64,000 bases of DNA from Pseudomonas asplenii (GCF_900105475.1 NZ_LT629777.1:6200001-6264000); one strand, 5' to 3'; numbered from the stretch's first letter, positions 46,151 to 56,017 are shown. The notes: a model not told the origin generated them from the sequence alone. Translations and numbers: made by a program.

Positions 46151-47719
46151 TCAATCTGATGTTTCGTACTGGCGTCGCAGGTCTTCATAATCCGCCTCAT
46201 CCCACGTCGATTCCCCCGCCACTTCCTCAAACGGTTCCCAGTACGGGTAATCTTCCTCTGGCCCTTTCAGGATCAACATGAGCTTGTCACCCTGCATCAG
46301 CCTGTATCGGTTCTCCTTTCGATCAACGCCCGCGTAGCGATATGTAATACCGGAATCAGAGACGAGACGACCATCAGGATGAATCGTGATTTTGTAACCA
46401 ACGCTACGGAGCAAAGCGGAGAGGCGCTGAGGATCGTTTCGCTCAAGCTCCCACACTCTGCCCTGTTCGATCCATCCGTTAGCTGACGGAACTACAGTGG
46501 CTTTCAGCACGGCCAATTCTCGCTCGGTGGCCTCCCGTACTTCTTGCACCTGCTGGAGCTGGGCTAACACTTCAGGAATGGCACCTACAGTCAAAATTGC
46601 AGAGGATAGCTCCTGCAACTGTTTGGAGACTTCAAGTAGTTTGGATTCAGCGGCAATGATCGCCTTTTCATTCACGCCACTATGCTCGCGGCTTGCAACC
46701 TCCAAAGCAGCGGTGACAGATGTGTATTTGTAAACCGTATCAATGATTTCTTTGGGAATCACTTTCTTGTTATCGCAACCATTCAGTTCCTGCCGCTTCC
46801 TGCACCTCATGGAAACCTGAACACCTTGGATGGTGCGCATGATGAAGTTGTGGCCACAGCATCCGCATTTCACCAACCCTACAAGAAAATGAGTGGCTGT
46901 CTTTGCTCTGGGGGCCGTCTTGCGTTTCTCGCCTTCAATCTGTGCAAGCTGATACAGCGAGATGTCTACGATTGGTTCGTATACCTGTGAGCCATTCCAT
47001 CGCCCTATCGCAGCCTCATTACGAAGCCAGCCCTCCACACCTGGCCCAGACGTTTTAGCTAGTGCAGCAATACCAGACTCACGCATCCGTTTCGCAATGA
47101 CTGCCTTACCAAGTCCTGATGTGTACAACTCAAAGGCTTGTTTCACCTGAGCTGCAACCTCTTGGATCACAACACCATGCGAGGTAAGCCATACGGGCGT
47201 AATACGTTTGGGCGTCTTACCCTCTGCCGCAAGCCTACGGCGAGAGTCGTAGGAGGCCGTGAGACGACGGCTCAAGTTATCGCTGTACTGGCGAGCAGCT
47301 TGGATTTTACCCAGCAGAATGTAGATGGAACCGCCATCCAAGCTCTGGCGTGTGTAGGCGACATTGTCGTCAAGGGTAATGATGGATATGCCAGCGTCCA
47401 GAATCGGTGCGATAACTCTTGTAAGCATATCCAGCGTGTCTAGGCGTCCCGCCCTGTCGATAGACTCAACCAAAACAGCATCCCCCGCCTGAATCACGCC
47501 AGCTTTTACAGCGGCTAGCAACTCAGCAAAACCACCCCCTTCTTTGATGTGATCGCCCTTCCAACCGCTCTTGCCCAAGTCTTGGAACGTCAGGTCACCC
47601 AAAGCGTAATTGGGGTGTCGATGTAACCAGCTACCGACCATTGCCTGCTGACGCTCAAGGCTTGAGCCCTTCTTTTGAATGGCACTGGAGAATCGTGCGT
47701 AGCTGAATGCTGTAGGCAT
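46151..47719 (-). CDS. Large serine recombinase (island integrase)
   Basis: The protein has 522 residues. The catalytic resolvase domain opens YARFSSAIQKKGSSLERQQ with Ser11/Ser12 and continues DAVLVESIDRAGRLDTLDML. A recombinase domain and a zinc ribbon (VKCGCCGHNFIM and MRCRKRQELNGC) follow, then a coiled coil (ESKLLEVSKQLQELSSAI). It starts 32 bases from the attR arm, as integrases of this class usually do. GAGGGCGCC precedes the ATG. It should insert the element at attB alone and excise with a directionality factor. Confidence 0.95.
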   Translation of the reverse strand: MPTAFSYARFSSAIQKKGSSLERQQAMVGSWLHRHPNYALGDLTFQDLGKSGWKGDHIKEGGGFAELLAAVKAGVIQAGDAVLVESIDRAGRLDTLDMLTRVIAPILDAGISIITLDDNVAYTRQSLDGGSIYILLGKIQAARQYSDNLSRRLTASYDSRRRLAAEGKTPKRITPVWLTSHGVVIQEVAAQVKQAFELYTSGLGKAVIAKRMRESGIAALAKTSGPGVEGWLRNEAAIGRWNGSQVYEPIVDISLYQLAQIEGEKRKTAPRAKTATHFLVGLVKCGCCGHNFIMRTIQGVQVSMRCRKRQELNGCDNKKVIPKEIIDTVYKYTSVTAALEVASREHSGVNEKAIIAAESKLLEVSKQLQELSSAILTVGAIPEVLAQLQQVQEVREATERELAVLKATVVPSANGWIEQGRVWELERNDPQRLSALLRSVGYKITIHPDGRLVSDSGITYRYAGVDRKENRYRLMQGDKLMLILKGPEEDYPYWEPFEEVAGESTWDEADYEDLRRQYETSD

Positions 47720-47750
47720 GGCGCCCTCTGACCGTTACTTGAACGCCTAT

Positions 47751-47790
47751 TGTATACATATGAAAACCTTACAAGAAACGCCTGATGCAG
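47751..47790. other. attR junction of the island
   Basis: TGTATACATATGAAA (47751-47765) is the element arm and TACAAG (47770-47775) the shared core, after which host codons AAACGCCTGATGCAG resume the regulator frame. In the reconstructed attP the two arms are 16 bases apart and their centre falls on the AA of TACAAG, the predicted crossover dinucleotide. Confidence 0.85.
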
Positions 47791-47853
47791 AAACTGAAAG
47801 CCAAGACCCTTGTAGAGTTGATCGAAATGGCCAAACGCAACGCGGTAGTGTGA
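47776..47853 (+). pseudogene. 3' fragment of the BvgA/RocA-like response regulator
   Basis: The frame continuing from attR encodes KRLMQKLKAKTLVELIEMAK then RNAVV and a stop, the typical C-terminal helices of a LuxR-type helix-turn-helix. It is not translatable on its own. It ends 8 bases before the kinase ATG, showing that regulator and kinase were one operon. Confidence 0.9.
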
Positions 47854-47861
47854 GAAAACGG

Positions 47862-50800
47862 ATGCCCACGCGCTTTAAGGATTATCTGACAATCATCACG
47901 GGAATACTCCTGTGCCTGTCAGCGCATGCAAAACCCGGCGATGTCACCGGCTTCGCCCTGCTCAGCCGTTCAGGCCCTGGCCATATGGAGGTGCGGCTCG
48001 ACAAGGAGCAGAGCCGCTGGCTGCAGGACAGGCGGGGGTTGGTCCTGGGCACTTCGTCCCCGGATTATCCGCCCTTCGATATCACTGCCAGCGGGCGTGA
48101 CTACGAAGGGATCACGGCGGACTACGCGGGCATTCTCTCCGGCGCCCTCGGGCTGCCCATCAAGGTACACAGCTTCGCCACCCGGGAAGCCGCCATCCAG
48201 GCTCTGGAGGACGGGCAGATCGATCTGCTGGGCAGCGCCAACGGCTTCGAAGCCGTCAACAAGAACATCTCGCTGTCGATCCCCTACGCCATCGACCAGC
48301 CGGTGCTGGTCACCCGCGAGGGTGAAACCCGCTCGCTGACCGATGGCCTGGCCGGGATGCGCCTGAGCATGGTCTATCACTACCTGCCCCTGGACGAAAT
48401 AAAGGCCCAGTATCCCGAGGCGATCATCCAGTTCTATCCCTCCTACCTCAATGCCATCAACGCCGTGGCCTTCGACCAGGCCGACGTGTTCCTGGGCGAC
48501 ACCATCTCGACCCACTACCTGATCAACAAGGGCTACCTGCGCAATGTGAAAATGGCCAACTTCGGCAAGCATGAAGCCTACGGTTTCAGCTTTGCCGTAC
48601 AGGGTGACGAGCCTTTGTTGCTGGGCATCGTCAACAACATCCTCAAGGCCATCCCGACCGGCGAGCGTGAAAGCATCGCGCAACGCTGGAGTGCCGGCAG
48701 CGATATCCTGCTGACCGATCACAAGTTGCAACTGAGCCCCCGCGAAGAGCAATGGCTCAAGGCCAATCCGCAGGTGCGCGTGGTAGTCAACGAGGCCCTG
48801 GCCCCGATCACCTTCTTCGATGCCGATGGCAATTTCCGTGGCGTGACCGCCGACCTGCTGGAACTGATCCGGCTGCGCACCGGCCTGCGCTTCGAAATCC
48901 AGAAGTCCCGCAGCCTGGACGACATGATCAGCCGGATCGACAGTGGCAAGGCCGATATCATCGCCGCCATCAGCCCGACCAACGCCCGGGAGGACCGCCT
49001 GCACTTCAGTCGGCCCTACATGGAGAACTCCTTCGTCCTGCTCACCACCAAAGGCCGGGATAGCCCCGTCAATCTCGAGCAGATGCAGAACAAGCGCCTG
49101 GCCATCACGCGCGGCAACCCCCTGATCGATTACCTGCGCCGCGAGTTCGCACAGATCCGTCTGGTGGAAACCGACGACAGCCTCAAGGCGGTCGAACTGC
49201 TTGCCCAGGGCCAGGTGGAAGGCGCGGTGGGGTCGCTGGTGATCGCCAACTACCTGATCGCCTCGCAAGTGTTCGACGACAAGCTGCAGATCAGCGCCAC
49301 CATCGGTACCCAGCAAGCGGTCTTCACCCTCGCCACCGCCCGTGGCGCGACCGAACTCGGCTCGATCCTCGACAAGGCACTGCTGAGCATCGCTCCCGAC
49401 GAACTGGGGATCGTCAACAGTCGCTGGCGGGGCTATACGCCAGCTTCCGACAGCTACTGGCGCAACTATCATCGGCTGATCATCCAGATCATCATCGGTG
49501 CCAGCGTGCTGTTGCTGCTGTCACTGGGCTGGAATGCCTACATGCGCCGCCAGATCAGGCAGCGCCAACTGGCGGAACGGGCCCTGAGCGACCAGTTCGA
49601 ATTCATGCGCGCCCTGGTCAACGGCACCCCGCACCCGATCTACGTGCGTGACCGCCAGGGCCTGTTGCAGACCTGCAACGACAGTTATCTGGAAGCCTTT
49701 TCGGCGAAGCTGGAAGATCTGATCGGCAAAAGCGCGCTGGAGGGCGCACGCGCCCTCGGCAACGAACAGGAAGCCGGCCAGTACCAGGCCGATTACCTGC
49801 GGGTCATCGAGGAAGGCAAACCGCTGATCTGCGACCGCACGCTGCACATCGGCGGCCGCGAGCTGACGCTCTACCACTGGATACTGCCCTACCGGAACTC
49901 GCTGGGAGAGGTGCAAGGCATCATTGGCGGCTGGATCGACATCAGCGAGCGGCGCCAGTTGGTCGAGGAACTGCGCAGTGCCAAGGAACAGGCCGACGAG
50001 GCCAACCGGGCCAAGAGCACCTTCCTGGCGACCATGAGCCATGAAATCCGCACGCCGATGAACGCGGTGATCGGCATGCTGGAACTGACCCTCAAACGTG
50101 CCGACCAGGGACATCTGGATCGCCCGGCCATCGAGGTCGCCTATAACTCGGCCAGGGATCTGCTGGAACTGATCGGCGATATTCTCGATATCGCCCGTAT
50201 TGAATCCGGTCGTCTGAGCCTCTCTCCCGAACGGGTCAACCTGGAGGAGCTGGTGGAGTCGGTCGTTCGCGTCTTCGATGGCCTGGCGCGCCAGAAAAGC
50301 CTGAGCCTGGTGATCGAGGCGCCAGCCCGTGAGCAACGCTGCGATGTGCTGGTCGACCCACTGCGTTTCAAACAGATTCTGTCCAACCTGATCAGCAATG
50401 CCATCAAGTTCACCGAGCGGGGCCAGGTCAGCGTCGGCCTGACCCTTCAACCCGGCGAATCGGCACGACAGGTCCAGGTACAACTGCGGGTCGAAGACAC
50501 CGGCATCGGGATCAGCGAAGCCGACCAGATGCGTCTGTTCCAGCCCTTTGCCCAGGCCGACAACTCCGGGCAACTGGCCCGCAGTGGTGCCGGACTCGGT
50601 TTGGTGATCTGCCGCAGCCTCTGTGAAATGATGGGCGGAACGCTGACGCTTGCCAGCGTTCCGGGCCAGGGCACGCAGGTCAACGTTTCCCTGCGGCTGG
50701 ACAGTCTGGAACCGCTACAGGGACAGGTCGAACGTGAACCGCAGATATCTCCTGCCGTGCATGAACTGAATGTTCTGGTGGTCGACGACCACCCCGCCAA

Positions 50801-51545
50801 CCGTCTGTTGATGTGCCAGCAACTGGGCTACCTGGGCCATCGATACAGCACCGCACAGAATGGTGCCATCGGCTTGCAGATCTGGAAGAACGAGCATTTC
50901 GACCTGGTGATCGTCGATTGCAACATGCCTGTCATGAATGGTTATGAGCTGACCCGGCAGTTGCGCGAGCACGAAACACAACATGCGCTGCCGCGCTGCA
51001 CGGTGTTCGGCTTTACCGCCAATGCCCAGCCGGAAGAGCGCACCCGCTGCCTTCAGGCCGGGATGGATGACTGCCTGTTCAAGCCGATCAGCCTGACCGC
51101 ACTGAACAGCAAGCTCGCCGACCTGCGCGCATTGCCTTTCGAGCCGCCGTTCAGTGTCGAAGGCCTGTACGCCTTGACCGGCGGCGAACCCAAGTTGGTT
51201 CGTCGACTGATGGACGAGTTGCTCAACAGTTGCCAGGCCGACCGTCAGGAATTGCAGGCAATGCCCCTGGAACTCGGCGCCACGGCCTTCATCGATCTGG
51301 CGCACAAGATCAAGGGCGCGGCCCGCATCATCCAGGCCGCGAGACTGGTCGAGGATTGCGAGGCGCTGGAAACCGCCTGCGAGCGCAATGCCCCGGAGAC
51401 TGCAGTCGAAAGTGCCCGCGCGGCGGTCATCCAGACCCTCTCGACGCTGGAGGATGCCTTGCGGCAGTACCTTGACGGACAGGAGAGAAAAAAATCCGCG
51501 AAGGATGGCTCCGCCGCCCAGACAAATCCCCCCGAAATGGAGTAA
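47862..51545 (+). CDS. BvgS/EvgS/RocS-like unorthodox hybrid sensor kinase
   Basis: The protein has 1,227 residues. A signal peptide (to about residue 26) is followed by two periplasmic solute-binding (Venus flytrap) domains (about 60-280 and 300-520), a membrane helix near 537-557 and a PAS domain (about 580-700). The kinase core has His727 in FLATMSHEIRTPMNAV, then a receiver with Asp1019 (IVDCNMPVMNG) and a C-terminal Hpt with His1148 (LAHKIKGAAR). All phosphorelay residues are intact. ATG 47862 lies just after the split regulator; a frame open from 47718 crosses the island edge and is artefactual. Confidence 0.92.
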   Translation: MPTRFKDYLTIITGILLCLSAHAKPGDVTGFALLSRSGPGHMEVRLDKEQSRWLQDRRGLVLGTSSPDYPPFDITASGRDYEGITADYAGILSGALGLPIKVHSFATREAAIQALEDGQIDLLGSANGFEAVNKNISLSIPYAIDQPVLVTREGETRSLTDGLAGMRLSMVYHYLPLDEIKAQYPEAIIQFYPSYLNAINAVAFDQADVFLGDTISTHYLINKGYLRNVKMANFGKHEAYGFSFAVQGDEPLLLGIVNNILKAIPTGERESIAQRWSAGSDILLTDHKLQLSPREEQWLKANPQVRVVVNEALAPITFFDADGNFRGVTADLLELIRLRTGLRFEIQKSRSLDDMISRIDSGKADIIAAISPTNAREDRLHFSRPYMENSFVLLTTKGRDSPVNLEQMQNKRLAITRGNPLIDYLRREFAQIRLVETDDSLKAVELLAQGQVEGAVGSLVIANYLIASQVFDDKLQISATIGTQQAVFTLATARGATELGSILDKALLSIAPDELGIVNSRWRGYTPASDSYWRNYHRLIIQIIIGASVLLLLSLGWNAYMRRQIRQRQLAERALSDQFEFMRALVNGTPHPIYVRDRQGLLQTCNDSYLEAFSAKLEDLIGKSALEGARALGNEQEAGQYQADYLRVIEEGKPLICDRTLHIGGRELTLYHWILPYRNSLGEVQGIIGGWIDISERRQLVEELRSAKEQADEANRAKSTFLATMSHEIRTPMNAVIGMLELTLKRADQGHLDRPAIEVAYNSARDLLELIGDILDIARIESGRLSLSPERVNLEELVESVVRVFDGLARQKSLSLVIEAPAREQRCDVLVDPLRFKQILSNLISNAIKFTERGQVSVGLTLQPGESARQVQVQLRVEDTGIGISEADQMRLFQPFAQADNSGQLARSGAGLGLVICRSLCEMMGGTLTLASVPGQGTQVNVSLRLDSLEPLQGQVEREPQISPAVHELNVLVVDDHPANRLLMCQQLGYLGHRYSTAQNGAIGLQIWKNEHFDLVIVDCNMPVMNGYELTRQLREHETQHALPRCTVFGFTANAQPEERTRCLQAGMDDCLFKPISLTALNSKLADLRALPFEPPFSVEGLYALTGGEPKLVRRLMDELLNSCQADRQELQAMPLELGATAFIDLAHKIKGAARIIQAARLVEDCEALETACERNAPETAVESARAAVIQTLSTLEDALRQYLDGQERKKSAKDGSAAQTNPPEME

Positions 51546-51688
51546 AACAGACTGGGTGGCGCCTTGTCCGTGTCCGCCCCACCTCAGGCAGGGCCATGAA
51601 GGACAATGCGACCGCCTGCCTCTTGGGCTAAGCATCGGCTGCCCCTGGACGCTGAGCAGTGCACCGCACCACCAAGGAGATAGCTGCG

Positions 51689-54640
51689 ATGCCCAGTTCG
51701 ACGCCCATGCGCAAGCGCCGGTTTCCCCTGCACATCCATATCAGCATCCTGTTCACCTGCCTGCTGCTGCTGACCGGCACCCTTCTGGGGATATTCAACT
51801 ACCGGCACACCACCCGCATCATCCTCTCCAGCAGCGAAAAGCTCTTCGGCAAGATCCAGGAGGATGTTCAACAGGACCTGCAAAACACCTATCAACCCAT
51901 TCGACATCTGCTGAGCCTGCTGGCCATCGATAAATGCAACTCGGCAACTACCCTGGCAGAACGCCTGGCCCTGCTCAGGCCCTTCACTCAGGCACTCAAT
52001 GACAACCCCGACCTCGCCTCGCTGTACCTCGGTTATACCGACGGAGACTTCTTCATGGTCCGGCCGCTGCGCGATCCGGCCGTGCGGGCCTACGTCAAGG
52101 GGCCAGCGAATGCGGCCTTCCAGGTCTGGAGCATCGAGCGCGATGCCAGCACCGGCAGCCTGCAATCGCAATCACTGTTCTACGATGCCGACCTGACCTT
52201 GATCAGTCGCCAGGAGAATCACGAAGAGATCTACGATCCACGCACCCGCACCTGGTTCGGCACGGCCCTGGGCGACATCGGCCAGATCACCACCACGCCC
52301 TACGTGTTTTTCTCCACCCACAATGTTGGCACCACACTGGCCCGGCGCAGTTCCTCGACGGTGGTGATCGCCGCCGACCTGACCCTGGCGGACCTGTCGG
52401 CCACTCTGCGCAAGCACAAGGTCACTCCCGATACCGAGATCGTCCTGTTCGACGACCAGGGCAACGCGGTGGCCTATCCCGACTATGACAAGTTGAGCGC
52501 CTTGGGTGACGAGCGGCTGATGCCGGTCCGTGACTTGAGCCCTGCGTTGCAACAGTTCATGGACCCGGCCAATACACGCGACCATCACATGCGTACCCGG
52601 GATAGGCAATGGATCGTCGCCCGCAGCACTCTCTCCGAAGGCGGGCCGACCGGCCTGCAATTGGCCCTGCTGGTGCCAGAGGACCAGTTGCTGGCCGAGG
52701 CCTATCAGCTACGTTGGCAAGGCGCGCTGCTGACCCTGGCGACATTGCTGCTGTGCCTGCCGCTGGGCTGGCTGACCTCCAGGCTCCTGGTCAAACCCCT
52801 GAATGCGCTGGTCCGTGAGGCCGATGCGATCCGCAGCTTCAACTTCAACTACCCGGCCACGCCGAGTTCGCCCGTGCTGGAAATCGACCAGTTGACGGTG
52901 TCGATGAGTCGCATGAAGAGCACCCTCGCCAGTTTCTTCGAAATATCCGCCAGCCTCTCGGCGGAAACCCGCTTCGAACAATTACTGCAGCGGGTACTCA
53001 ACGAAACGATGAAGATCGGCCAGGCCCGGGCGGGCCTGCTCTACCTGGTCAACGGCGAAAACCGGCGGCTCGAGCCGCAGGGTCTGATCATCGACGGCGT
53101 CCAGCAAAATCCGCAAGCGTTCGACATCCGCAGCGATGCCGCCACGGATAGCCGGCGAGCAAGCTGGCTGAGCCAACTCGACAGCCACGACAATACGGTC
53201 AGCACCCTGGGCTTCGAGCAGGCCGAAGACTTGCAGAAGGTGATGCTCGCCCTGGAAATGCCGAGCGTTCACCTGATCGGCATCCGCCTGCATAACCGTC
53301 ACGGCGAAACCGTCGGCGTCCTGGCACTGCTGCTACCCGACAGCGGCACCGAAAACGATCTGGAAAGCCTCAAGCCGGACCGGATCGCCTTCATCAGCGC
53401 GATATCCGGTACCGCGGCGGCGTGCATCGAGAGCCAGCACCTGCAGGTCAGGCAGAAACAACTGCTCGACGCATTCATTCAACTACTGGCAGGCGCCATC
53501 GACGCCAAGAGCCCCTATACCGGCGGCCATTGCCAACGTGTCCCGGTACTGACCATGATGCTGGCCAAAGCCGCCGCCGCCAGCGAGCAGCCGGCATTCA
53601 AGGACTACGTCCCGTCGGAAGATGAGTGGGAAGCCTTGCACGTGGCCGCCTGGCTGCATGATTGCGGCAAGATCACGACGCCTGAATATGTGGTCGACAA
53701 GGCGACCAAGCTGGAGACCCTCAACGACCGCATCCATGAAATACGCACGCGCTTCGAAGTCCTCAAACGCGATGCCTGGGTCGACTATTGGCAGGCGCGC
53801 GTGCTGGAGGGCGGCGATGAACAGGCGCTCGCGGCGACGCGCGATGCCCGCCTGAATGCCCTGGACGATGACTTTGCCTTTGTCGCCCAGTGCAACCTCG
53901 GCAGTGAGGCCATGGCCGAGGCCGACCTGGAACGGCTACGCGGCATCGCCCAACGCACCTGGATACGGACCCTGGACGATCGCCTCGGCGTCTCCTGGGA
54001 GGAGAACCGACGGCAGGCGCGCACGCCCGCCCCCAACCTGCCCGTCAGCGAATACCTGCTGGCCGACAAGCCCGAGCACCTGCTCGAACGCAACGACAGC
54101 GAACAGATGCCGGCCAACAACCCCTGGGGGTTCCAACTCGACGTGCCGTTTTACAAGTTCAACCGGGGCGAGCTCTACAACCTGAGCATTACCCGGGGCA
54201 CCCTGACCCACGAAGAACGCTTCATCATCAACGATCATATGGTGCAGACCATCATGATGCTCAGTCGCCTGCCCTTCCCCGGGCACCTGTCGACGGTCAC
54301 GGAAATCGCGGGCGGTCATCACGAGAAAATGGACGGGACCGGCTACCCGAAACGGCTGAAACGCGAACAGATGAGCCTGCCGGCGCGCATGATGGCGATT
54401 GCCGATATCTTCGAGGCGCTGACCGCCGCCGATCGCCCCTACAAGAAAGCCAAGTCGCTGAGCGAGGCGCTGGGCATCATGGCCGCGATGTGCCGGGATG
54501 CCCACATCGACCCGCAGTTGTTCGAACTGTTCATGCAGGAGGAAATCTACCTGCAGTACGCCAACAGTTACCTGCAACCCCAGCAGATCGACGCAATCGA
54601 CGTACCAGGGCTGCTGGCCAAGGCCGGGCTACAAGGCTGA
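51689..54640 (+). CDS. Membrane HD-GYP phosphodiesterase with periplasmic sensor
   Basis: The protein has 983 residues. An N-terminal helix, a dCache-type periplasmic domain (about 45-330), a second helix, a HAMP-like linker and a GAF-like domain (about 430-590) precede the HD-GYP domain. The HD pair is His657-Asp658 (WLHDCGKITTPE) and the GYP motif is residues 885-887 (HHEKMDGTGYP). About 140-150 extra residues separate HD from the next metal site, more than usual. It probably degrades cyclic-di-GMP. The start is ATG 51689 after AAGGAGA. It follows the BvgS-like kinase and may be part of its output. Confidence 0.88.
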   Translation: MPSSTPMRKRRFPLHIHISILFTCLLLLTGTLLGIFNYRHTTRIILSSSEKLFGKIQEDVQQDLQNTYQPIRHLLSLLAIDKCNSATTLAERLALLRPFTQALNDNPDLASLYLGYTDGDFFMVRPLRDPAVRAYVKGPANAAFQVWSIERDASTGSLQSQSLFYDADLTLISRQENHEEIYDPRTRTWFGTALGDIGQITTTPYVFFSTHNVGTTLARRSSSTVVIAADLTLADLSATLRKHKVTPDTEIVLFDDQGNAVAYPDYDKLSALGDERLMPVRDLSPALQQFMDPANTRDHHMRTRDRQWIVARSTLSEGGPTGLQLALLVPEDQLLAEAYQLRWQGALLTLATLLLCLPLGWLTSRLLVKPLNALVREADAIRSFNFNYPATPSSPVLEIDQLTVSMSRMKSTLASFFEISASLSAETRFEQLLQRVLNETMKIGQARAGLLYLVNGENRRLEPQGLIIDGVQQNPQAFDIRSDAATDSRRASWLSQLDSHDNTVSTLGFEQAEDLQKVMLALEMPSVHLIGIRLHNRHGETVGVLALLLPDSGTENDLESLKPDRIAFISAISGTAAACIESQHLQVRQKQLLDAFIQLLAGAIDAKSPYTGGHCQRVPVLTMMLAKAAAASEQPAFKDYVPSEDEWEALHVAAWLHDCGKITTPEYVVDKATKLETLNDRIHEIRTRFEVLKRDAWVDYWQARVLEGGDEQALAATRDARLNALDDDFAFVAQCNLGSEAMAEADLERLRGIAQRTWIRTLDDRLGVSWEENRRQARTPAPNLPVSEYLLADKPEHLLERNDSEQMPANNPWGFQLDVPFYKFNRGELYNLSITRGTLTHEERFIINDHMVQTIMMLSRLPFPGHLSTVTEIAGGHHEKMDGTGYPKRLKREQMSLPARMMAIADIFEALTAADRPYKKAKSLSEALGIMAAMCRDAHIDPQLFELFMQEEIYLQYANSYLQPQQIDAIDVPGLLAKAGLQG

Positions 54641-54647
54641 ACCCGCC

Positions 54648-55130
54648 TCAGCAATCGGTCAGGCGCAGGAAAATCGCCGCCAGTTGCTCGATGCCGGCCT
54701 GATCGGCCTCGGTGAAACGGGCCAGGCGCGGGCTGTCAAGGTCAAGTACGCCGATCAGGCGGCCGTCCTTGACCAGCGGGACCACCAGTTCACTGTTCGA
54801 TGCGCTGTCACAGGCAATATGCCCGGCAAACGCATGCACATCCTCGACCCGTTGAGTCTGCAGACTGGCCGCCGCCGCCCCGCAGACCCCGCGGCCGAAG
54901 GGAATCCGCACGCAGGCGACCTGCCCCTGGAACGGTCCGAGCACCAGCTCGCCATCGCGATTGAGGTAGAAACCCGCCCAGTTCAGGTCGTCCAACTGAT
55001 TGAACAGAAACGCTGAGAACTGCGCCGCGTTGGCGATGAAATCCCGCTCGTCCGCCAGCAGCGACTCCAGTTGTGCATGGAGCAATCCGTAGCCGTCCAA
55101 CCCAGCTCCCGCTTTTTGCAAATCGATCAT
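54648..55130 (-). CDS. msrC: Free methionine-(R)-sulfoxide reductase (GAF domain)
   Basis: The protein has 160 residues of the YebR/fRMsr family. The three Cys of the mechanism lie in QVACVRIPFGRGVCGAA and AFAGHIACDSASNSELVVPL. It reduces free Met-R-sulfoxide. Its ATG overlaps the stop of the upstream ATPase gene (ATGA), so they are coupled. Confidence 0.92.
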   Translation of the reverse strand: MIDLQKAGAGLDGYGLLHAQLESLLADERDFIANAAQFSAFLFNQLDDLNWAGFYLNRDGELVLGPFQGQVACVRIPFGRGVCGAAAASLQTQRVEDVHAFAGHIACDSASNSELVVPLVKDGRLIGVLDLDSPRLARFTEADQAGIEQLAAIFLRLTDC

Positions 55131-56017
55131 CGTGCCTGCTCCAACAACTTCAATCCAACCCAGTAACGTGCAAACTGATAGGCACAGCGACCATTGCGAT
55201 TACCCCGTCCGGTGGCCCAGCGTACCGCCAGGACATCCAGCTCGGCATCGCGCTGCCATGGCAAGCCGGCCTTGCGCGCCAGCTCGCCGATCCAGTGCTC
55301 GACCACACTGAGGTAGTGCTCCTGGGTGAACGGATAGAACGACAGCCACAGCCCGAATCGATCAGACAGGGCTATCTTGTCCTCCACCGCTTCGCTGGGA
55401 TGCAACTCGCCGTCCACGCGTTGCCAGTTCTCGTTGTCGCTTTCCTTCTCCGGGACCAGATGCCGCCGGTTCGACGTCGCATACAGCAGCACGTTATCCG
55501 GGGCCTGCTCCAGCGAACCATCGAGGACGCTCTTGAGCACCCGATAGTCGCCCTCGCCGGACTCGAACGAAAGGTCGTCGCAAAACAGTACGAAACGTTG
55601 CGGCAGTTTCATCAGTTGTTCCACCACCCGTGGCAGGTCCGCCAGGTGATCCCGCTCGATTTCGATCAGGCGCAGGCCGGCACCGGCATGTTCGGCCAGC
55701 AGGGCTCGTATCAGCGAAGACTTGCCGGTACCTCGCGACCCCCAGAGCAGGGCGTGGTTGGCCGGCAGGCCATCGATGAACTGCCGGGTATTGCGTGCCA
55801 GTTGCTCACGTTGCCTGTCGACGCCGATCAGGTCGGACAGACGCATGTCCAGACTGACCTCAAGCGGCAACAGAAAACCGCTGCGGCCTTCGCGCTGCCA
55901 GCGCGCCGCCAGACAACGATCCCAGTCGATCACCTGGCGGGGGGCGGGCAACAGCGGCTCCAGGCGGGAGAGGAACGCGTCGGCGCGCTCCAGAAAGGCA
56001 TTCAATCGGGCATCCAC
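55127..56017 (-). CDS. DUF815-type AAA ATPase
   Basis: The protein has 296 residues from GTG 56017, chosen for the GAGGAAAA ribosome site. The Walker A is GSRGTGKSSLIRALL, Walker B RFVLFCDDLSF, and arginine-finger-like YATSNRRHLVPE and SDRFGLWLSFYP follow; these are the DUF815 signatures. The role is unknown, possibly a remodelling ATPase. Frame open to 56083 but without a start signal. Confidence 0.88.
   Translation of the reverse strand: MDARLNAFLERADAFLSRLEPLLPAPRQVIDWDRCLAARWQREGRSGFLLPLEVSLDMRLSDLIGVDRQREQLARNTRQFIDGLPANHALLWGSRGTGKSSLIRALLAEHAGAGLRLIEIERDHLADLPRVVEQLMKLPQRFVLFCDDLSFESGEGDYRVLKSVLDGSLEQAPDNVLLYATSNRRHLVPEKESDNENWQRVDGELHPSEAVEDKIALSDRFGLWLSFYPFTQEHYLSVVEHWIGELARKAGLPWQRDAELDVLAVRWATGRGNRNGRCAYQFARYWVGLKLLEQAR

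Larger units (their letters stand above)
35264..47775. mobile_element. 12.5-kb serine-integrase island with bacteriocin and defence cargo
   Basis: The element lies between two TACAAG cores in a BvgA-like regulator gene. Its sequence is visibly richer in A and T than the flanks. It carries a large serine recombinase at the right edge, an HNH bacteriocin with immunity, a RelA/SpoT-domain protein, a resolvase, an IS66 copy, an XRE/Abi-alpha pair, small unknown proteins and a putative initiator with iteron-like repeats. No conjugation, relaxase or phage structural gene is seen. An integrative element that may replicate when excised is the best reading. Confidence 0.88.

Noticed and set aside
35264..47775. 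Prophage or conjugative element
   Set aside because: No capsid, tail, lysis, relaxase or type IV secretion genes are present.
47718..47861. N-terminal extension of the sensor kinase frame
   Set aside because: It runs through attR and the regulator fragment in another frame; a signal peptide begins at 47862.
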